Assembly: GCF_035989885.1 (NCBI RefSeq)
Contig: NZ_CP108518.1
Span: forward strand, 7,865,001-7,929,000
Reading direction: 5' to 3'
From: Streptomyces sp. NBC_01232
GTDB lineage: Bacteria > Actinomycetota > Actinomycetes > Streptomycetales > Streptomycetaceae
DNA length: 64,000 bases
Made by a program: the position numbers and the translations under genes. The notes under the pieces were generated by a model, which was not told the origin of the DNA, did not search any database, and was given only the letters and a program-made list of their open reading frames with translations. Within the stretch, counting starts at the first letter, position 1; each line of letters opens with the position of its first letter. This document shows positions 49,601 through 57,901 of this stretch, one piece after another.

Positions 49601-50073
49601 CCCGGCTCGGAGGGGTCGGCGACGGGCGGCAGGCCCTGCATCTGCCGGTACTGGTCCATGATGGCCGTGATGGCCTGGAGGTTCTCCTTCTTCATCCCGG
49701 CCGCCCGCATCGCCACGGCGCGGACCCCGGACTGCCGCAACGCCTCGATGGCGGCGAGCTCACCGAGCACGGACTCGGCGACCTTGTCGTCGAAGAAGTA
49801 GGCCACCGAGACGCCGAAGAAGCGGGCCAGGGCGGACAGGAGGTCGGGCGACGGGTTGGAGCGCTTCCCCGTGCGCAGCTGCGACAGGTACACGCCCCCG
49901 ACCTTGAGGTCGGGGCTGACCCGCTTGAGCTCGTCCGCGACCTCGGCATTGGTCCAGTGCCTGCCCTTGGGGCGGACCGTCCTGAACAGGTCGTCGAGGC
50001 GCACCGCGAGCAGGGGACGTTCGGCACTGCCGGTCCCGGAGCCGCTCTCGCCGTCGTTCTCAGTCCCGGTCAT
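49597..50073 (-). CDS. XRE family helix-turn-helix regulator
   Basis: A 158-residue regulator. RTVRPKGRHWTNAEVADELK, then VGGVYLSQLRTGKRSNPSPD, LLSALARFFGVSVAYFFDDK form the XRE helix-turn-helix of the type that binds DNA as a dimer. The C-terminal helical part (AAIEALRQSGVRAVAMRAAG) is probably for dimerisation or for contact with ImmA. It overlaps the ImmA gene in an ATGA arrangement. The GTG-rich region upstream carries several palindromes that may be its operators, including TAGCTGACAGCTA at 50188-50200. Confidence 0.88.
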   Translation of the reverse strand: MTGTENDGESGSGTGSAERPLLAVRLDDLFRTVRPKGRHWTNAEVADELKRVSPDLKVGGVYLSQLRTGKRSNPSPDLLSALARFFGVSVAYFFDDKVAESVLGELAAIEALRQSGVRAVAMRAAGMKKENLQAITAIMDQYRQMQGLPPVADPSEPG

Positions 50074-50187
50074 GGTGAACCTTCCTCCGTCGCCTCCTCG
50101 GTATAGCCCTCAGCTAAGCGCAAGTCTCACAGATTAGCGGTCAGTTGACAATTGCGCCTGACTCGGCCAACGTTGGGGACCGGTCGA

Positions 50188-50200
50188 TAGCTGACAGCTA
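50188..50200. promoter_or_regulatory. 13-bp palindrome upstream of the XRE gene
   Basis: TAGCTGACAGCTA has perfect 6-bp arms around one base and lies 115 bp before the XRE start. CAGCTAA also occurs at 50111-50117, closer to the gene. These could be binding sites of the XRE regulator. Confidence 0.4.
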
Positions 50201-50366
50201 ACTTGGCTCACGGGGGATGCCAAGTTGGTCGTCGGTGACATCGAACTGGCCCGACCCTCGGGGGATGGGCCGGGCCAGTCCGGGCGGGAGCCACCCGTCC
50301 GGCCGCCCGAACAGCGGGGGAAACGGGAAACCCGCCCGGTTTGACGGGGGATGCAAACCGGGCGGG
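50200..50366. repeat. three hairpins with different stems but the same CGGGGGAT loop
   Basis: First: AACTTGGC/GCCAAGTT (50200-50207 and 50219-50226). Second: ACTGGCCCGACCC/GGGCCGGGCCAGT, 12 of 13 paired (50245-50257 and 50267-50279). Third: CCCGCCCGGTTTG/CAAACCGGGCGGG, perfect (50331-50343 and 50354-50366). Each loop contains CGGGGGAT. A fourth, less regular stem (CGGGCGG/CCGCCCG, 50281-50309) lies between the last two. The last hairpin also fits as terminator for the gene whose stop is at 50372. Confidence 0.75.
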
Positions 50367-50371
50367 AGTTC

Positions 50372-51523
50372 TCAACTCGCCTTGCCGAGCTTACTGTAGG
50401 CGGCTGCCACTTTGGTGAGCCATGCGAGCTCTGCCGCGAAGTTGTTCGTATCGCGGTCGTCGAAATCACCGGCATCCTTGTTGTACTGGGGCACCGTGTC
50501 GGTCAGTTTTGCCTGCAAGGCCCGCTTGATCCGTGCCGCTTCGGCGAAAGCCTGCCGGGACTCCGCGCTCCCCTCCTTGTCCGGATCGCGACCCCCGTGG
50601 GTGCTGCGGTCGATGTACGGACGCAAGTCCCGCCAGCCGTCGCGTATTTCGACGACCCGGCGGTGCAGCCGGTAGTCGAGGTCGGAGACCGAGGCACCGG
50701 GCGGTTCCAGGGCGATGTCCGGGGATGACTCGTAGAGGTCGCGCCAGAGCGGGTAGAGAGCCCGGTACGAGCGGTAGGTGCGGGACCAGTCCAGGAGCCG
50801 GGTCGCCGACGGCCCCCAGGAGGAGTTGGTCAGGCTGAGCGAGAGCATCACGATGCCCGCGGCGCTGAAGACCGAGGCGGCCACCTTCCAGGCGCCGATG
50901 TCGACCCCGCTCGCCGCCGTGAGGATGTTGACCGTCCTGGCCGCGCAGTAGAGGAACAGGACCACCGCGGTGACCGAGAGCAGCCGCAGGGCCTGGCGCA
51001 GCGAGGCGTTGTCCGTCATCCGGGCGTACGGGCCGCACTGGAGGTAGATGGTGACGCAAGGAATCGCCTGGGAGACGATGAACGCCAGCAGATAGGTGAG
51101 GAGCAGCGGCTCGCTCGTGCCGTCGAAGTCCGATGCCGGCCGGCCGGTGCCGTCGGCGAGGAAGAAGAGGGCCGTCAGCAGCACGTCGAGGACGATGCCG
51201 GTGACCAGCCAGTAGCGGGTCCTGCGTACCGACTCCTCGTCCGCGGCGGCCCAGCGCAGCAGGATGATCTGCGCGCTGACGCAGAAGGCGACCGCCGACA
51301 GGTGCATGAGGAGGATGGCCAGATTGCCGACTCCCAGCAGGGGGGCGCCCCCCATGGCCAGGGCCCCCATGGTGAAGGTGAGGCACTGGAGCAGCAGGGT
51401 GGCGATCAGCGTGCGGTACGCGCCGTCCCTCCAGCTGCGCCGCGCCTGGCACAGCCGGTAGACGAGCGCCGCGTACGACGAGAGCGCGGCTATGACGAAG
51501 CACAGGGTTCTGGTGGTGTTCAC
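50372..51523 (-). CDS. MAB_1171c-type putative membrane transporter
   Basis: A 383-residue membrane protein, most likely with seven helices in the N-terminal 250 residues (TLCFVIAALSSYAALVYRLC, LLLQCLTFTMGALAM, LAILLMHLSAVAFCVSAQII and others). A soluble helical C-terminus follows with RTYRSYRALYPLWRDLYESS, SDLDYRLHRRVVEIRDGWRD and NFAAELAWLTKVAAAYSKLG. Streptomyces proteins of this type are often annotated as MAB_1171c family putative transporters and sit next to XRE regulators and ImmA proteases. The GTG at 51523 follows a weak ribosome-binding site (GGGAC). A hairpin array separates it from the XRE gene. Confidence 0.75.
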   Translation of the reverse strand: MNTTRTLCFVIAALSSYAALVYRLCQARRSWRDGAYRTLIATLLLQCLTFTMGALAMGGAPLLGVGNLAILLMHLSAVAFCVSAQIILLRWAAADEESVRRTRYWLVTGIVLDVLLTALFFLADGTGRPASDFDGTSEPLLLTYLLAFIVSQAIPCVTIYLQCGPYARMTDNASLRQALRLLSVTAVVLFLYCAARTVNILTAASGVDIGAWKVAASVFSAAGIVMLSLSLTNSSWGPSATRLLDWSRTYRSYRALYPLWRDLYESSPDIALEPPGASVSDLDYRLHRRVVEIRDGWRDLRPYIDRSTHGGRDPDKEGSAESRQAFAEAARIKRALQAKLTDTVPQYNKDAGDFDDRDTNNFAAELAWLTKVAAAYSKLGKAS

Positions 51524-51563
51524 GTCCCGGATTTCTGCAGCAGCCGCACGTGCGGCGGAAGGG

Positions 51564-52295
51564 TCAGTCGGTCGTCTCGGGCAGGGGGACCACGAGGCCG
51601 ATGCTCTCGGCCGCCACGGCGATGGCGTAGTCGAAGAAGGCCGCCTCGTCGCGGACACTGTCGTGGGTACGGCTGAAGACCTGGAACACCAGGAGGCCGA
51701 TCAGATTGCTCCACAGGACGATGCCGCGCTCGATGATGTCCGAGAACGGAGCCTCGGGCGCGCCGCCGAAGAGCTGCACGGCCTCCGGCAGGAGCAGCGG
51801 CGGGCCGGGCACCGACCGCCGGGGCGGGGTGAGTTCACCGGCCTCCAGCGCGGAGCGGACGATGCCGGCGAGGACCGCGGGGGTCCGCGAGGCGGAGGGG
51901 ACCGTGTCCTGCGGGGCGTGGTAGCCCGGCACGGGCGAACCGTAGATCAGGGTGAATTCGGCGGGGTTCTCGAACGACCACCGCCGCAGCGCGCGGGTGA
52001 CCGCGAGGAGCCGTGCGCCCCCGGACGCACCGGCCTCCCGCGCCGCGCCGTCGGCTTGTTCCATCGCCTCGCCGGAGGCGTCGTAGGCGTCGATGACCAG
52101 GGCGGTCAACAGATCGTCGCGGTGCGGGAAGACGGCTTCGACATCGGCGACGGGGAGGCCGCTGTCGCGCGCCACGGTGTCCGGGGACAGGCCTGCCGCC
52201 CCGAGTTTGACCAGCTGCCCGCGCGCGACGTCCTTGATCACCACCGCCGGGGTGATGTCGTCGTCGCCGGTCGGACTCATTGCGGAAACGTCCAT
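51564..52295 (-). CDS. TetR family regulator with WHG-like C-terminal domain
   Basis: A 243-residue regulator. VVIKDVARGQLVKLGAAGLS and VARDSGLPVADVEAVFPHRD form an atypical helix-turn-helix. ALRRWSFENPAEFTLIYGSP carries the sequence that gives the WHG (Trp-His-Gly) domain group its place, with Trp at W-SFENPAEF. The start at 52295 is chosen; an ATG at 52280 (MSPTGDD) is equally reasonable. It is transcribed away from the LmeA-like gene, with which it shares no transcript. Its target is unknown, and a 12-bp palindrome lies 91-102 bp upstream. Confidence 0.8.
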   Translation of the reverse strand: MDVSAMSPTGDDDITPAVVIKDVARGQLVKLGAAGLSPDTVARDSGLPVADVEAVFPHRDDLLTALVIDAYDASGEAMEQADGAAREAGASGGARLLAVTRALRRWSFENPAEFTLIYGSPVPGYHAPQDTVPSASRTPAVLAGIVRSALEAGELTPPRRSVPGPPLLLPEAVQLFGGAPEAPFSDIIERGIVLWSNLIGLLVFQVFSRTHDSVRDEAAFFDYAIAVAAESIGLVVPLPETTD

Positions 52296-52385
52296 GCCGG
52301 AACCGTACCCGCCGGCCCCCGCAGCGGTGAGTGCGCTCTCGCCGACGCCCAGGTCATGCACTGTTTTCCGGCCACCGGGCGGGTT

Positions 52386-52397
52386 CGGAACGTTCCG
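52386..52397. promoter_or_regulatory. 12-bp palindrome upstream of the TetR gene
   Basis: CGGAACGTTCCG at 52386-52397 is a perfect palindrome lying between the TetR start (52295) and the stop of the LmeA-like gene (52425). It may be an operator or part of a hairpin. Confidence 0.35.
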
Positions 52398-52424
52398 GGC
52401 GAATGCGGTCGACCGGGGTCGGTG

Positions 52425-53150
52425 TCAGCTGTCGGTGAGGGCGCTGGGCCCGCCCGTCAGGGCGACGTGCAGGCCGTCCGGCCGGACCTCCGCGGAGGTG
52501 GCCGCGAGTCCGAGGGGATAGTCCGTCGGCGCACCCGCTCCTGGCCCGAAGCCATTGGCCCCGATCCCCAGCCGGTCGGTGGACACGGAGCGGCCGAACA
52601 GGGTGAGCCCGTCGACGGCGAGGGTGACCTTGCCGTCGGCGAGTACGGGACGCAGCGTCAGCCGCCCGACTCCGCCCGGGCCGACGTCCGCGAGTACGGT
52701 CCCCTTCGCCGGATCGGTGGTCACCGCCGCGACGGCCACGGACGGTACGGCGTCGCGGATCGCGGCGGCGAGGGACTGCGTCGAGACCGTCACGTCCACG
52801 TGCGAGCTGCCGACGGTGGTCGCCCCACCGAGACGGACGTCGTCCAGCCGTGCCCGGACGCGGACTTGGGAGAGCCGCCCGACCCGGGCGTCGTCGCTGC
52901 TGATGTCGAGCCGGGGGATGTTCTCGTGCGCGAGGCCCCACAGGGCCCAGCCGTCGGTGACGCCGACCGCCACGTCGTCGCCGAGGCCGGGCGCCGCCTT
53001 CGCGACACGGCTCTGGATCAGGCCGCGGACCGTGTACTCGGCCGCGCCGGTGGCGACGACGGCCAGCAGGACCACGGTGGCCGTGACCGTGAGGACGAGG
53101 TGGCGGCGCAGCGCTGCCCAGGTCCCGGTCTTCGTCAGGGCGCGCTTCAT
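52425..53150 (-). CDS. LmeA-like phospholipid-binding protein (DUF2993)
   Basis: A 241-residue protein with an N-terminal membrane helix (HLVLTVTATVVLLAVVATGA), after which it is exported. The rest is the tubular DUF2993 fold: YTVRGLIQSRVAKAAPGLGD, IPRLDISSDDARVGRLSQVR, VRARLDDVRLGGATTVGSSH and, at the end, LGLAATSAEVRPDGLHVALT. In mycobacteria LmeA takes part in lipoglycan synthesis and lipid transfer. Its ATG overlaps the stop of the MMPL gene (ATGA), which places both in one transcript and suggests that they transport or handle one lipid. Confidence 0.88.
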   Translation of the reverse strand: MKRALTKTGTWAALRRHLVLTVTATVVLLAVVATGAAEYTVRGLIQSRVAKAAPGLGDDVAVGVTDGWALWGLAHENIPRLDISSDDARVGRLSQVRVRARLDDVRLGGATTVGSSHVDVTVSTQSLAAAIRDAVPSVAVAAVTTDPAKGTVLADVGPGGVGRLTLRPVLADGKVTLAVDGLTLFGRSVSTDRLGIGANGFGPGAGAPTDYPLGLAATSAEVRPDGLHVALTGGPSALTDS

Positions 53151-55456
53151 CGCCGGTCTCCTCGGGCGGGTGCGACATCGAGTGCGGGCGTGGGTTCGGG
53201 TTCGGATGCGGCTTCGTGTCCCGGTGCGGGTGCCCGTGCGGGTCCGGCTTCGGGTGAGGGCGGGGGAAGGACCTCCGACCCGGCGGCGGGCCCCTCCGGG
53301 TCGAGGTGCGGAAGGAGCCGGTCCAGCCAGCCGGGGAGCCACCAGTTGGCGCGCCCGAAGAGGTACATGGACGCGGGTACAAGGAGCAGGCGGACCACGG
53401 TGGCGTCGATGATGACGCTCACCCCCAGGCCCAGCGCGAGCATTTTGACGGCGACGTTGGTGGAGAGCAGGAAGGCCAGGAAGACACTGGTCATGATCAG
53501 CGCCGCACAGGTGATCACGCGGGCGGTGGCGGCGATGCCGGTGGCGACGGCCAGGTGGTTGTCCCCGTGCTGCAGCCACGTCTCGCGGATCCGGGACAGC
53601 AGGAAGACCTCGTAGTCCATGGAGAGCCCGAAGACGATCGCGAACATCATCATCGGTACGTAGGACTCGACGGGCACCTTCTCGCCGAGGCCGAACAGCG
53701 AGCTGCCCCAGCCCCATTGGAAGACGGCGACGACCACTCCGTAGGCAGCGGCGATGGAGAAGAGGTTGAGCACGGCGGCCTTGAGCGCCACCAGCGGGCT
53801 GCGGAACACGGCGAGCAGCAGCAGGAAGGCGGCCGCGACGACCACCGCGATGATCAGGGGCAGTTTGGCGGTGAGCGTGTCGGTGAAGGTCTGGGCGGCG
53901 GCCGTCGTGCCGGTGAGGTAGCCGGTGGCTCCGGTGCCCGACAGCGCCTGCGGCACCGTCTCGTCCCGCAGGGTGTGGATCAGGTCGGCGGTGGCCCGGT
54001 CCTGCGGCCCGGTGGTGGGCACGACGGTGGTGATGAGCAGGGCGTGATCGGGGCTCGCGACCGGGGGAGTGACGGAGGCGACGCCCGGTACGGCGGCCAG
54101 GTCCCGCTGCAGGGCGGCGGCGAGGTCCTTGCGCAGGCCCTCGCTCGCGATGTGACGGCTGTCGAGATGGGTGACGACGGTCAGCGGGCCGTTGGCGCCG
54201 GGGCCGAAGCCCTCGGTGATCAGGTCGTAGGCGCGGCGGTCGGTCCTGCTGGTGGACTGGGCTCCGGCATCGACGTGGCCGAGCTGCAGGGAGGCGACCG
54301 GGACGGCCAGGACGCCGAGGACGAGCAGGCCGCTGACCAGGAAGAGCCAGGGCCGCCGGCTGACCCGGAGCGCCCAGCGGTGCCAGACGTCCGATTCACC
54401 GGTGGGTTCGGCGACCGGCCTGCGCACGTGGAAGCGGTCGATCCGGCGGCCGAGCAGGCCCAGCAGGGCGGGAGTCAGCGTCACGGACGCGGCGGCGGCC
54501 ACGACGACACTGAGTCCGGCGGCGAAGCCGAGGGCGCCGATGAACCCCACGCCGGAGGCGCAGAGGCCACCCAGGGCCATGGCCACCGTGGCGGCGGCGA
54601 CCAGTACGGCCCGGCCGCTGGTGGCGACCGTACGCCCGACCGCCTCGAGGGTTTCCGTTCCGGCGTGCAGCAGGGCCCGGTAGCGGGTGGCCAGGAAGAG
54701 CGCGTAGTCGATGCCGACTCCGAGGCCCATCATCGCGGCCAGGGTCGGGGCCGCCTGGGCGAAGCCGAACTGCCCGGCGAGCAGGCCGAGACCGGCCAGG
54801 CTGACGGCCAGGCCGATCACGGCCGTCAGCAGCGGCAGCCCGGTGGCGGCGATGCTGCCGAAGCCGATCAGCAGCACGAGCACGGCGACGGCCAGGCCGA
54901 TGGCCTCCGAGGCACGGTCGGCGGACTTGGGCGTGGCCAGCTCCCCGAGCGGGGACCCGTACTCGACGGTGACGTCGGCGGCGCGCAGCGGCTCGACGGC
55001 GGTGTCGACCCCGGTGAGGTAGGAGGGGTCGAAGCTCGCCGGGTTGCCGTCGAAGCGGACGGTCACCTGGGCGCTCCCGCCGTCCGCGGAGACCGCCCCG
55101 GGCGTGGTGAACGGATCGGTGACCGACAGGACGTCCGGCAGCCGGCGCAGGTCGGCGACGGCCGAGTCGATCGCCGCCCGGCGACCGGTGACCGGTCCTT
55201 CGTCCGTGGTGAGCACGACGGCGGAGGCCGTGCCGCCGGATCCGGTGGTGTGGGCCGCCAGCAGGTCGGCGCCGGTCTGGGTGCTGGTTCCGGGCAGGGA
55301 GAAGCTGTCCGCGAAGGAGCCGCCCCATGTGTGGTTGGCCAGCCCCAGGCCCATCAGTGCCAGCACCCACAGGGCGACGACCCGCCAGGCGTGCCGGGCG
55401 CACCAGCGCCCGCTCCGGTGGAGCAACCCCGGCCCCTGGGCCGATTCAGTGTTCAT
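53147..55456 (-). CDS. MMPL/RND family transporter
   Basis: A 769-residue membrane protein with the duplicated MMPL layout: a first transmembrane helix (WRVVALWVLALMGLGLANHT), a large extracytoplasmic domain, helices from about 190 with GIDYALFLATRYRALLHAG at about 280, then a second half with its own domain and GLSMDYEVFLLSRIRETW near 640. The N-terminus follows MNTESAQGPGLLHRSGRW. The C-terminal tail is Pro/Ala-rich. MMPL proteins export lipids or polyketides. The gene is probably regulated by the two-component system encoded next to it, because both promoters contain the same 25-bp motif. It may work with the LmeA-like protein. Confidence 0.92.
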   Translation of the reverse strand: MNTESAQGPGLLHRSGRWCARHAWRVVALWVLALMGLGLANHTWGGSFADSFSLPGTSTQTGADLLAAHTTGSGGTASAVVLTTDEGPVTGRRAAIDSAVADLRRLPDVLSVTDPFTTPGAVSADGGSAQVTVRFDGNPASFDPSYLTGVDTAVEPLRAADVTVEYGSPLGELATPKSADRASEAIGLAVAVLVLLIGFGSIAATGLPLLTAVIGLAVSLAGLGLLAGQFGFAQAAPTLAAMMGLGVGIDYALFLATRYRALLHAGTETLEAVGRTVATSGRAVLVAAATVAMALGGLCASGVGFIGALGFAAGLSVVVAAAASVTLTPALLGLLGRRIDRFHVRRPVAEPTGESDVWHRWALRVSRRPWLFLVSGLLVLGVLAVPVASLQLGHVDAGAQSTSRTDRRAYDLITEGFGPGANGPLTVVTHLDSRHIASEGLRKDLAAALQRDLAAVPGVASVTPPVASPDHALLITTVVPTTGPQDRATADLIHTLRDETVPQALSGTGATGYLTGTTAAAQTFTDTLTAKLPLIIAVVVAAAFLLLLAVFRSPLVALKAAVLNLFSIAAAYGVVVAVFQWGWGSSLFGLGEKVPVESYVPMMMFAIVFGLSMDYEVFLLSRIRETWLQHGDNHLAVATGIAATARVITCAALIMTSVFLAFLLSTNVAVKMLALGLGVSVIIDATVVRLLLVPASMYLFGRANWWLPGWLDRLLPHLDPEGPAAGSEVLPPPSPEAGPARAPAPGHEAASEPEPTPALDVAPARGDRR

Positions 55457-55494
55457 GGGGGTCACTGTGCGCGGTGTGTGTAAGGGAGCCGTGG

Positions 55495-55519
55495 GCGCAT
55501 TGTTCGGGGAATGTACGGG
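55495..55519. promoter_or_regulatory. 25-bp motif shared by MMPL and regulator promoters (copy 1)
   Basis: The 25 bases here are the exact reverse complement of 57774-57798. The core reads CATTGTTCGGGGAATG, with arms CATT and AATG. It lies 39-63 bp upstream of the MMPL start codon, where a response regulator would act. Confidence 0.75.
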
Positions 55520-55580
55520 CTTACGGGCACGCGGGCTTACGGGCACCCGGGCTTACGGGCGCGCGGGCTTACGGGCGCGC
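55517..55580. repeat. 16-bp tandem repeat (four copies)
   Basis: GGGCTTACGGGCRCSC occurs four times in a row (55517-55532, 55533-55548, 55549-55564 and 55565-55580), with changes only at positions 13 and 15. It lies between the shared 25-bp motif and the histidine kinase stop. It could be a slippage repeat or a spacer. Confidence 0.85.
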
Positions 55581-55638
55581 TCCCCGTGCCCGGCGAGGCG
55601 GCGGGGGCGGGGGCGGGGGCGGGCGGATCCGTGATTCC

Positions 55639-57018
55639 TCAGCCGGGGGCCGGTGCCGACGGGAGGGTGACGGTGAAGCAGGCGCCGCCCTCCGGACCGT
55701 GCCCCTCGACGCGGATGGCCGCGCCGAGCCGGCCGGTCAGGCGGTGGGCGATGGCCAGGCCGAGGCCGCTGCCGACCGGGCGGGTGCCCCGGTAGCGCTC
55801 GTGGAGGGCGCCGTGGGCGAAGGCGATGCGCACGTCGTCGTCGGTGAGGCCGGGCCCGCCGTCACGGACCTGCAGTTCGGCCCCACCGCCCGTGGCGGCG
55901 GCGCGGACGGCGAGGACCAGTGGTGCGCCCTCGGGGGTGACCCGCAGGGCGTTGCGGACCAGGCCGTCGATCAGCTGCCGGACCCGGAAGGCGTCCGTCG
56001 CGACGACGACGGGCGCCTCGGGCCGCTCCAGCCGGAGGTCGACGCCGTGGCGTGCGCACAGCCCGGTCCAGAACGCGGCGGCCTCGGAGACGACCGCGCG
56101 CAGGTCGGCCGGGGCCACGGCCAGGCGGAAGTCGTCGGCCTCCAGCCGGGCCAGGTCCAGCAGGTCTTCCAGGAACCGGTCCAGGCGCCGGGTCTCGTCG
56201 GCCAGGATGCCGCCGACCTCGGGCACCCGGTCCGGCTCGATCAGGCCGTCGGCCAGAGCCTCGGCGTAGCCCTGGAGAGCGGTCAGCGGGGTGCGCAGGT
56301 CGTGGGAGACGGAGAGCAGGAACTCCCGCTGCCGGTTCTCGCTGTGGGCCAGCGCCCCGTCCAGGACGTTGAGGGCGCGCCCGATGTCGGCAGTCTCCCG
56401 GGGGCCGTCGACCGGGGCCGGTACGCCGCGTTCGCCGTCGGCGAGCCGGTGCGCGATCTGTGCGGCCGTCACGAGCGGACGAGCGATCCGGCGGGCCAGC
56501 AGCGCGCCGGCGAGGGCCGCTCCGAGCATGCCGAAGACCAGCGGCACGATCACGTTGCGGCGGATCCGGTTCGTGTCCTCGGTGACCACGTTGTACGGCT
56601 CGGTCAGTACGACCGCGCCGCCCCGTACACCGGGCTGCCCCACCAGTAGTACGTCCTGGCCGCCCAGGATGCCGGTGGTGGAGACCGGATCCCCCGCCAG
56701 CAGAGCCGACTTGGAGACCCGGTCGAGGGCCGGGCTGGCGGTACCGCTCACGGCGCCGTCGGGCGAGACGACCGCGATCTGCACGCCGTTCGGCCCCGCC
56801 AGGGCCTGGGCGCCGGTGAAGAGCGCCTCGGACAGGGCGGGCAGCCGGCTGAGGACCCGGGCCTGACGCGTCAGCCGGTCGCGTTCGCGCTGCTCCGCTC
56901 CGTGTGCGGCGGTCTGCCAGGCGATCAGACCGGTCAGGGCCACGGCGAGCGCCGCCACCACGGTGGTCAGCACCACGATCTTGCGCGCCAGGGAGCCGGG
57001 GCGGCGGGTTCGGCTCAC
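55639..57018 (-). CDS. two-component sensor histidine kinase
   Basis: A 459-residue kinase with a first transmembrane helix (LTTVVAALAVALTGLIAW), an extracytoplasmic domain to about 155, a second helix (VIVPLVFGMLGAALAGALLA) and a HAMP domain. His239 in SVSHDLRTPL is the phosphorylation site. LVRNALRVTPEG is the N box, and DGGPGL with GSGLGLAI are the G boxes. Its GTG at 57018 overlaps the response regulator stop (GTGA), so both form one operon. It probably senses membrane or cell-envelope stress, since the neighbouring MMPL and LmeA-like genes handle lipids. Confidence 0.92.
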   Translation of the reverse strand: MSRTRRPGSLARKIVVLTTVVAALAVALTGLIAWQTAAHGAEQRERDRLTRQARVLSRLPALSEALFTGAQALAGPNGVQIAVVSPDGAVSGTASPALDRVSKSALLAGDPVSTTGILGGQDVLLVGQPGVRGGAVVLTEPYNVVTEDTNRIRRNVIVPLVFGMLGAALAGALLARRIARPLVTAAQIAHRLADGERGVPAPVDGPRETADIGRALNVLDGALAHSENRQREFLLSVSHDLRTPLTALQGYAEALADGLIEPDRVPEVGGILADETRRLDRFLEDLLDLARLEADDFRLAVAPADLRAVVSEAAAFWTGLCARHGVDLRLERPEAPVVVATDAFRVRQLIDGLVRNALRVTPEGAPLVLAVRAAATGGGAELQVRDGGPGLTDDDVRIAFAHGALHERYRGTRPVGSGLGLAIAHRLTGRLGAAIRVEGHGPEGGACFTVTLPSAPAPG

Positions 57019-57701
57019 GGGCCGGGGGCCGTCGCGCTGTACCCGACGCCGCGGACCGTACGGATCGGGCTGGCGTCGCCGAGCTTGGCGCGCAGCTGCG
57101 AGACGAAGACGTCGACCATGCGGGTGTCGCGGTAGCCGGGGTATCCCCACACCTGGGCGAGCAGTTGCTCGCGGGTGAAGACCTGGCCCACGTGGTGGAG
57201 GAGGTGGGCGAGCAGGTTGAACTCGGTGGCGGTGAGCTCGACCGGCTCGCCGTCGCGGCGCACCGTGCGGCTGACCGGGTCCAGGTGGAGCCGGCCGGTG
57301 CTCCCGGGCGGCGGACCGGGAGGGCCTGCCGCGCGCCGCAGGACGGTCCTGACCCGGGCGACCAGCTCGCGCGGCGAGAACGGTTTGGTGAGGTAGTCGT
57401 CCGCGCCGAGTTCGAGGCCCAGGATCCGGTCGGCCTCCTCGCCGCGCGCGGTCACCAGCAGGACCGGTGTCCAGTCGCCGGCGTCGCGCAGGGCGCGGCA
57501 GAAGGCGATGCCGTCCATGCCGGGCAGGCCGATGTCCAGAATGATCGCCACCGGGTGCATGCGCCTCGCGGCCGCGAGACCCGCGGCCCCGTCCGCCTCG
57601 ACGTGGACGCCGAAGCCGTCGCGCGCCAGGTAGAGGCGCTGCACGTCAGAGATGTGACGCTCGTCCTCGACGATCAGCACGAGGCCCCTGGACTCCGTCA
57701 T
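57015..57701 (-). CDS. OmpR family response regulator
   Basis: A 228-residue regulator. Receiver domain: acidic pair VEDE (11-14), phospho-acceptor Asp56 in ILDIGLPGMD and Lys106 in LTKPFSPREL. DNA-binding domain: RLHLDPVSRTVRRDGEPVEL, LTATEFNLLAHLLHHVGQVF and QVWGYPGYRDTRMVDVFVSQ, the OmpR/PhoB winged helix. It is the first gene of the two-component operon. The 25-bp motif at 57774-57798 lies 73-97 bp upstream, and the same motif is in front of the MMPL gene; this indicates autoregulation and control of the transporter. Confidence 0.92.
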   Translation of the reverse strand: MTESRGLVLIVEDERHISDVQRLYLARDGFGVHVEADGAAGLAAARRMHPVAIILDIGLPGMDGIAFCRALRDAGDWTPVLLVTARGEEADRILGLELGADDYLTKPFSPRELVARVRTVLRRAAGPPGPPPGSTGRLHLDPVSRTVRRDGEPVELTATEFNLLAHLLHHVGQVFTREQLLAQVWGYPGYRDTRMVDVFVSQLRAKLGDASPIRTVRGVGYSATAPGP

Positions 57702-57773
57702 AATTGCCTCTCACACGGTGGGCAGCATCGATGCTAACCGCGTGAACCCGCCGTTCCGGTGGGCGCGCCGCCA

Positions 57774-57798
57774 CCCGTACATTCCCCGAACAATGCGC
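57774..57798. promoter_or_regulatory. 25-bp motif shared by MMPL and regulator promoters (copy 2)
   Basis: Core ACATTCCCCGAACAATG, the exact reverse complement of 55495-55519 over 25 bases. It lies between the response-regulator start (57701) and the iron-transport gene, 73-97 bp upstream of the response-regulator ATG. Confidence 0.75.
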
Positions 57799-57901
57799 TG
57801 ACGGCGCCGACGGTATACGGGCTGCACGGGTTTGTCCGGATGTGCGGCCTTGGCTGGTTCCGGCCCTTGCGATCGAGCGGCCGAAAGTGCTTGCAGTGTT
57901 C

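Noticed and set aside
50200..50366. Possibility that the hairpin cluster is a CRISPR array
   Set aside because: The constant part is only the 8-base loop and the stems differ; spacers are of unequal length and no cas genes are near.
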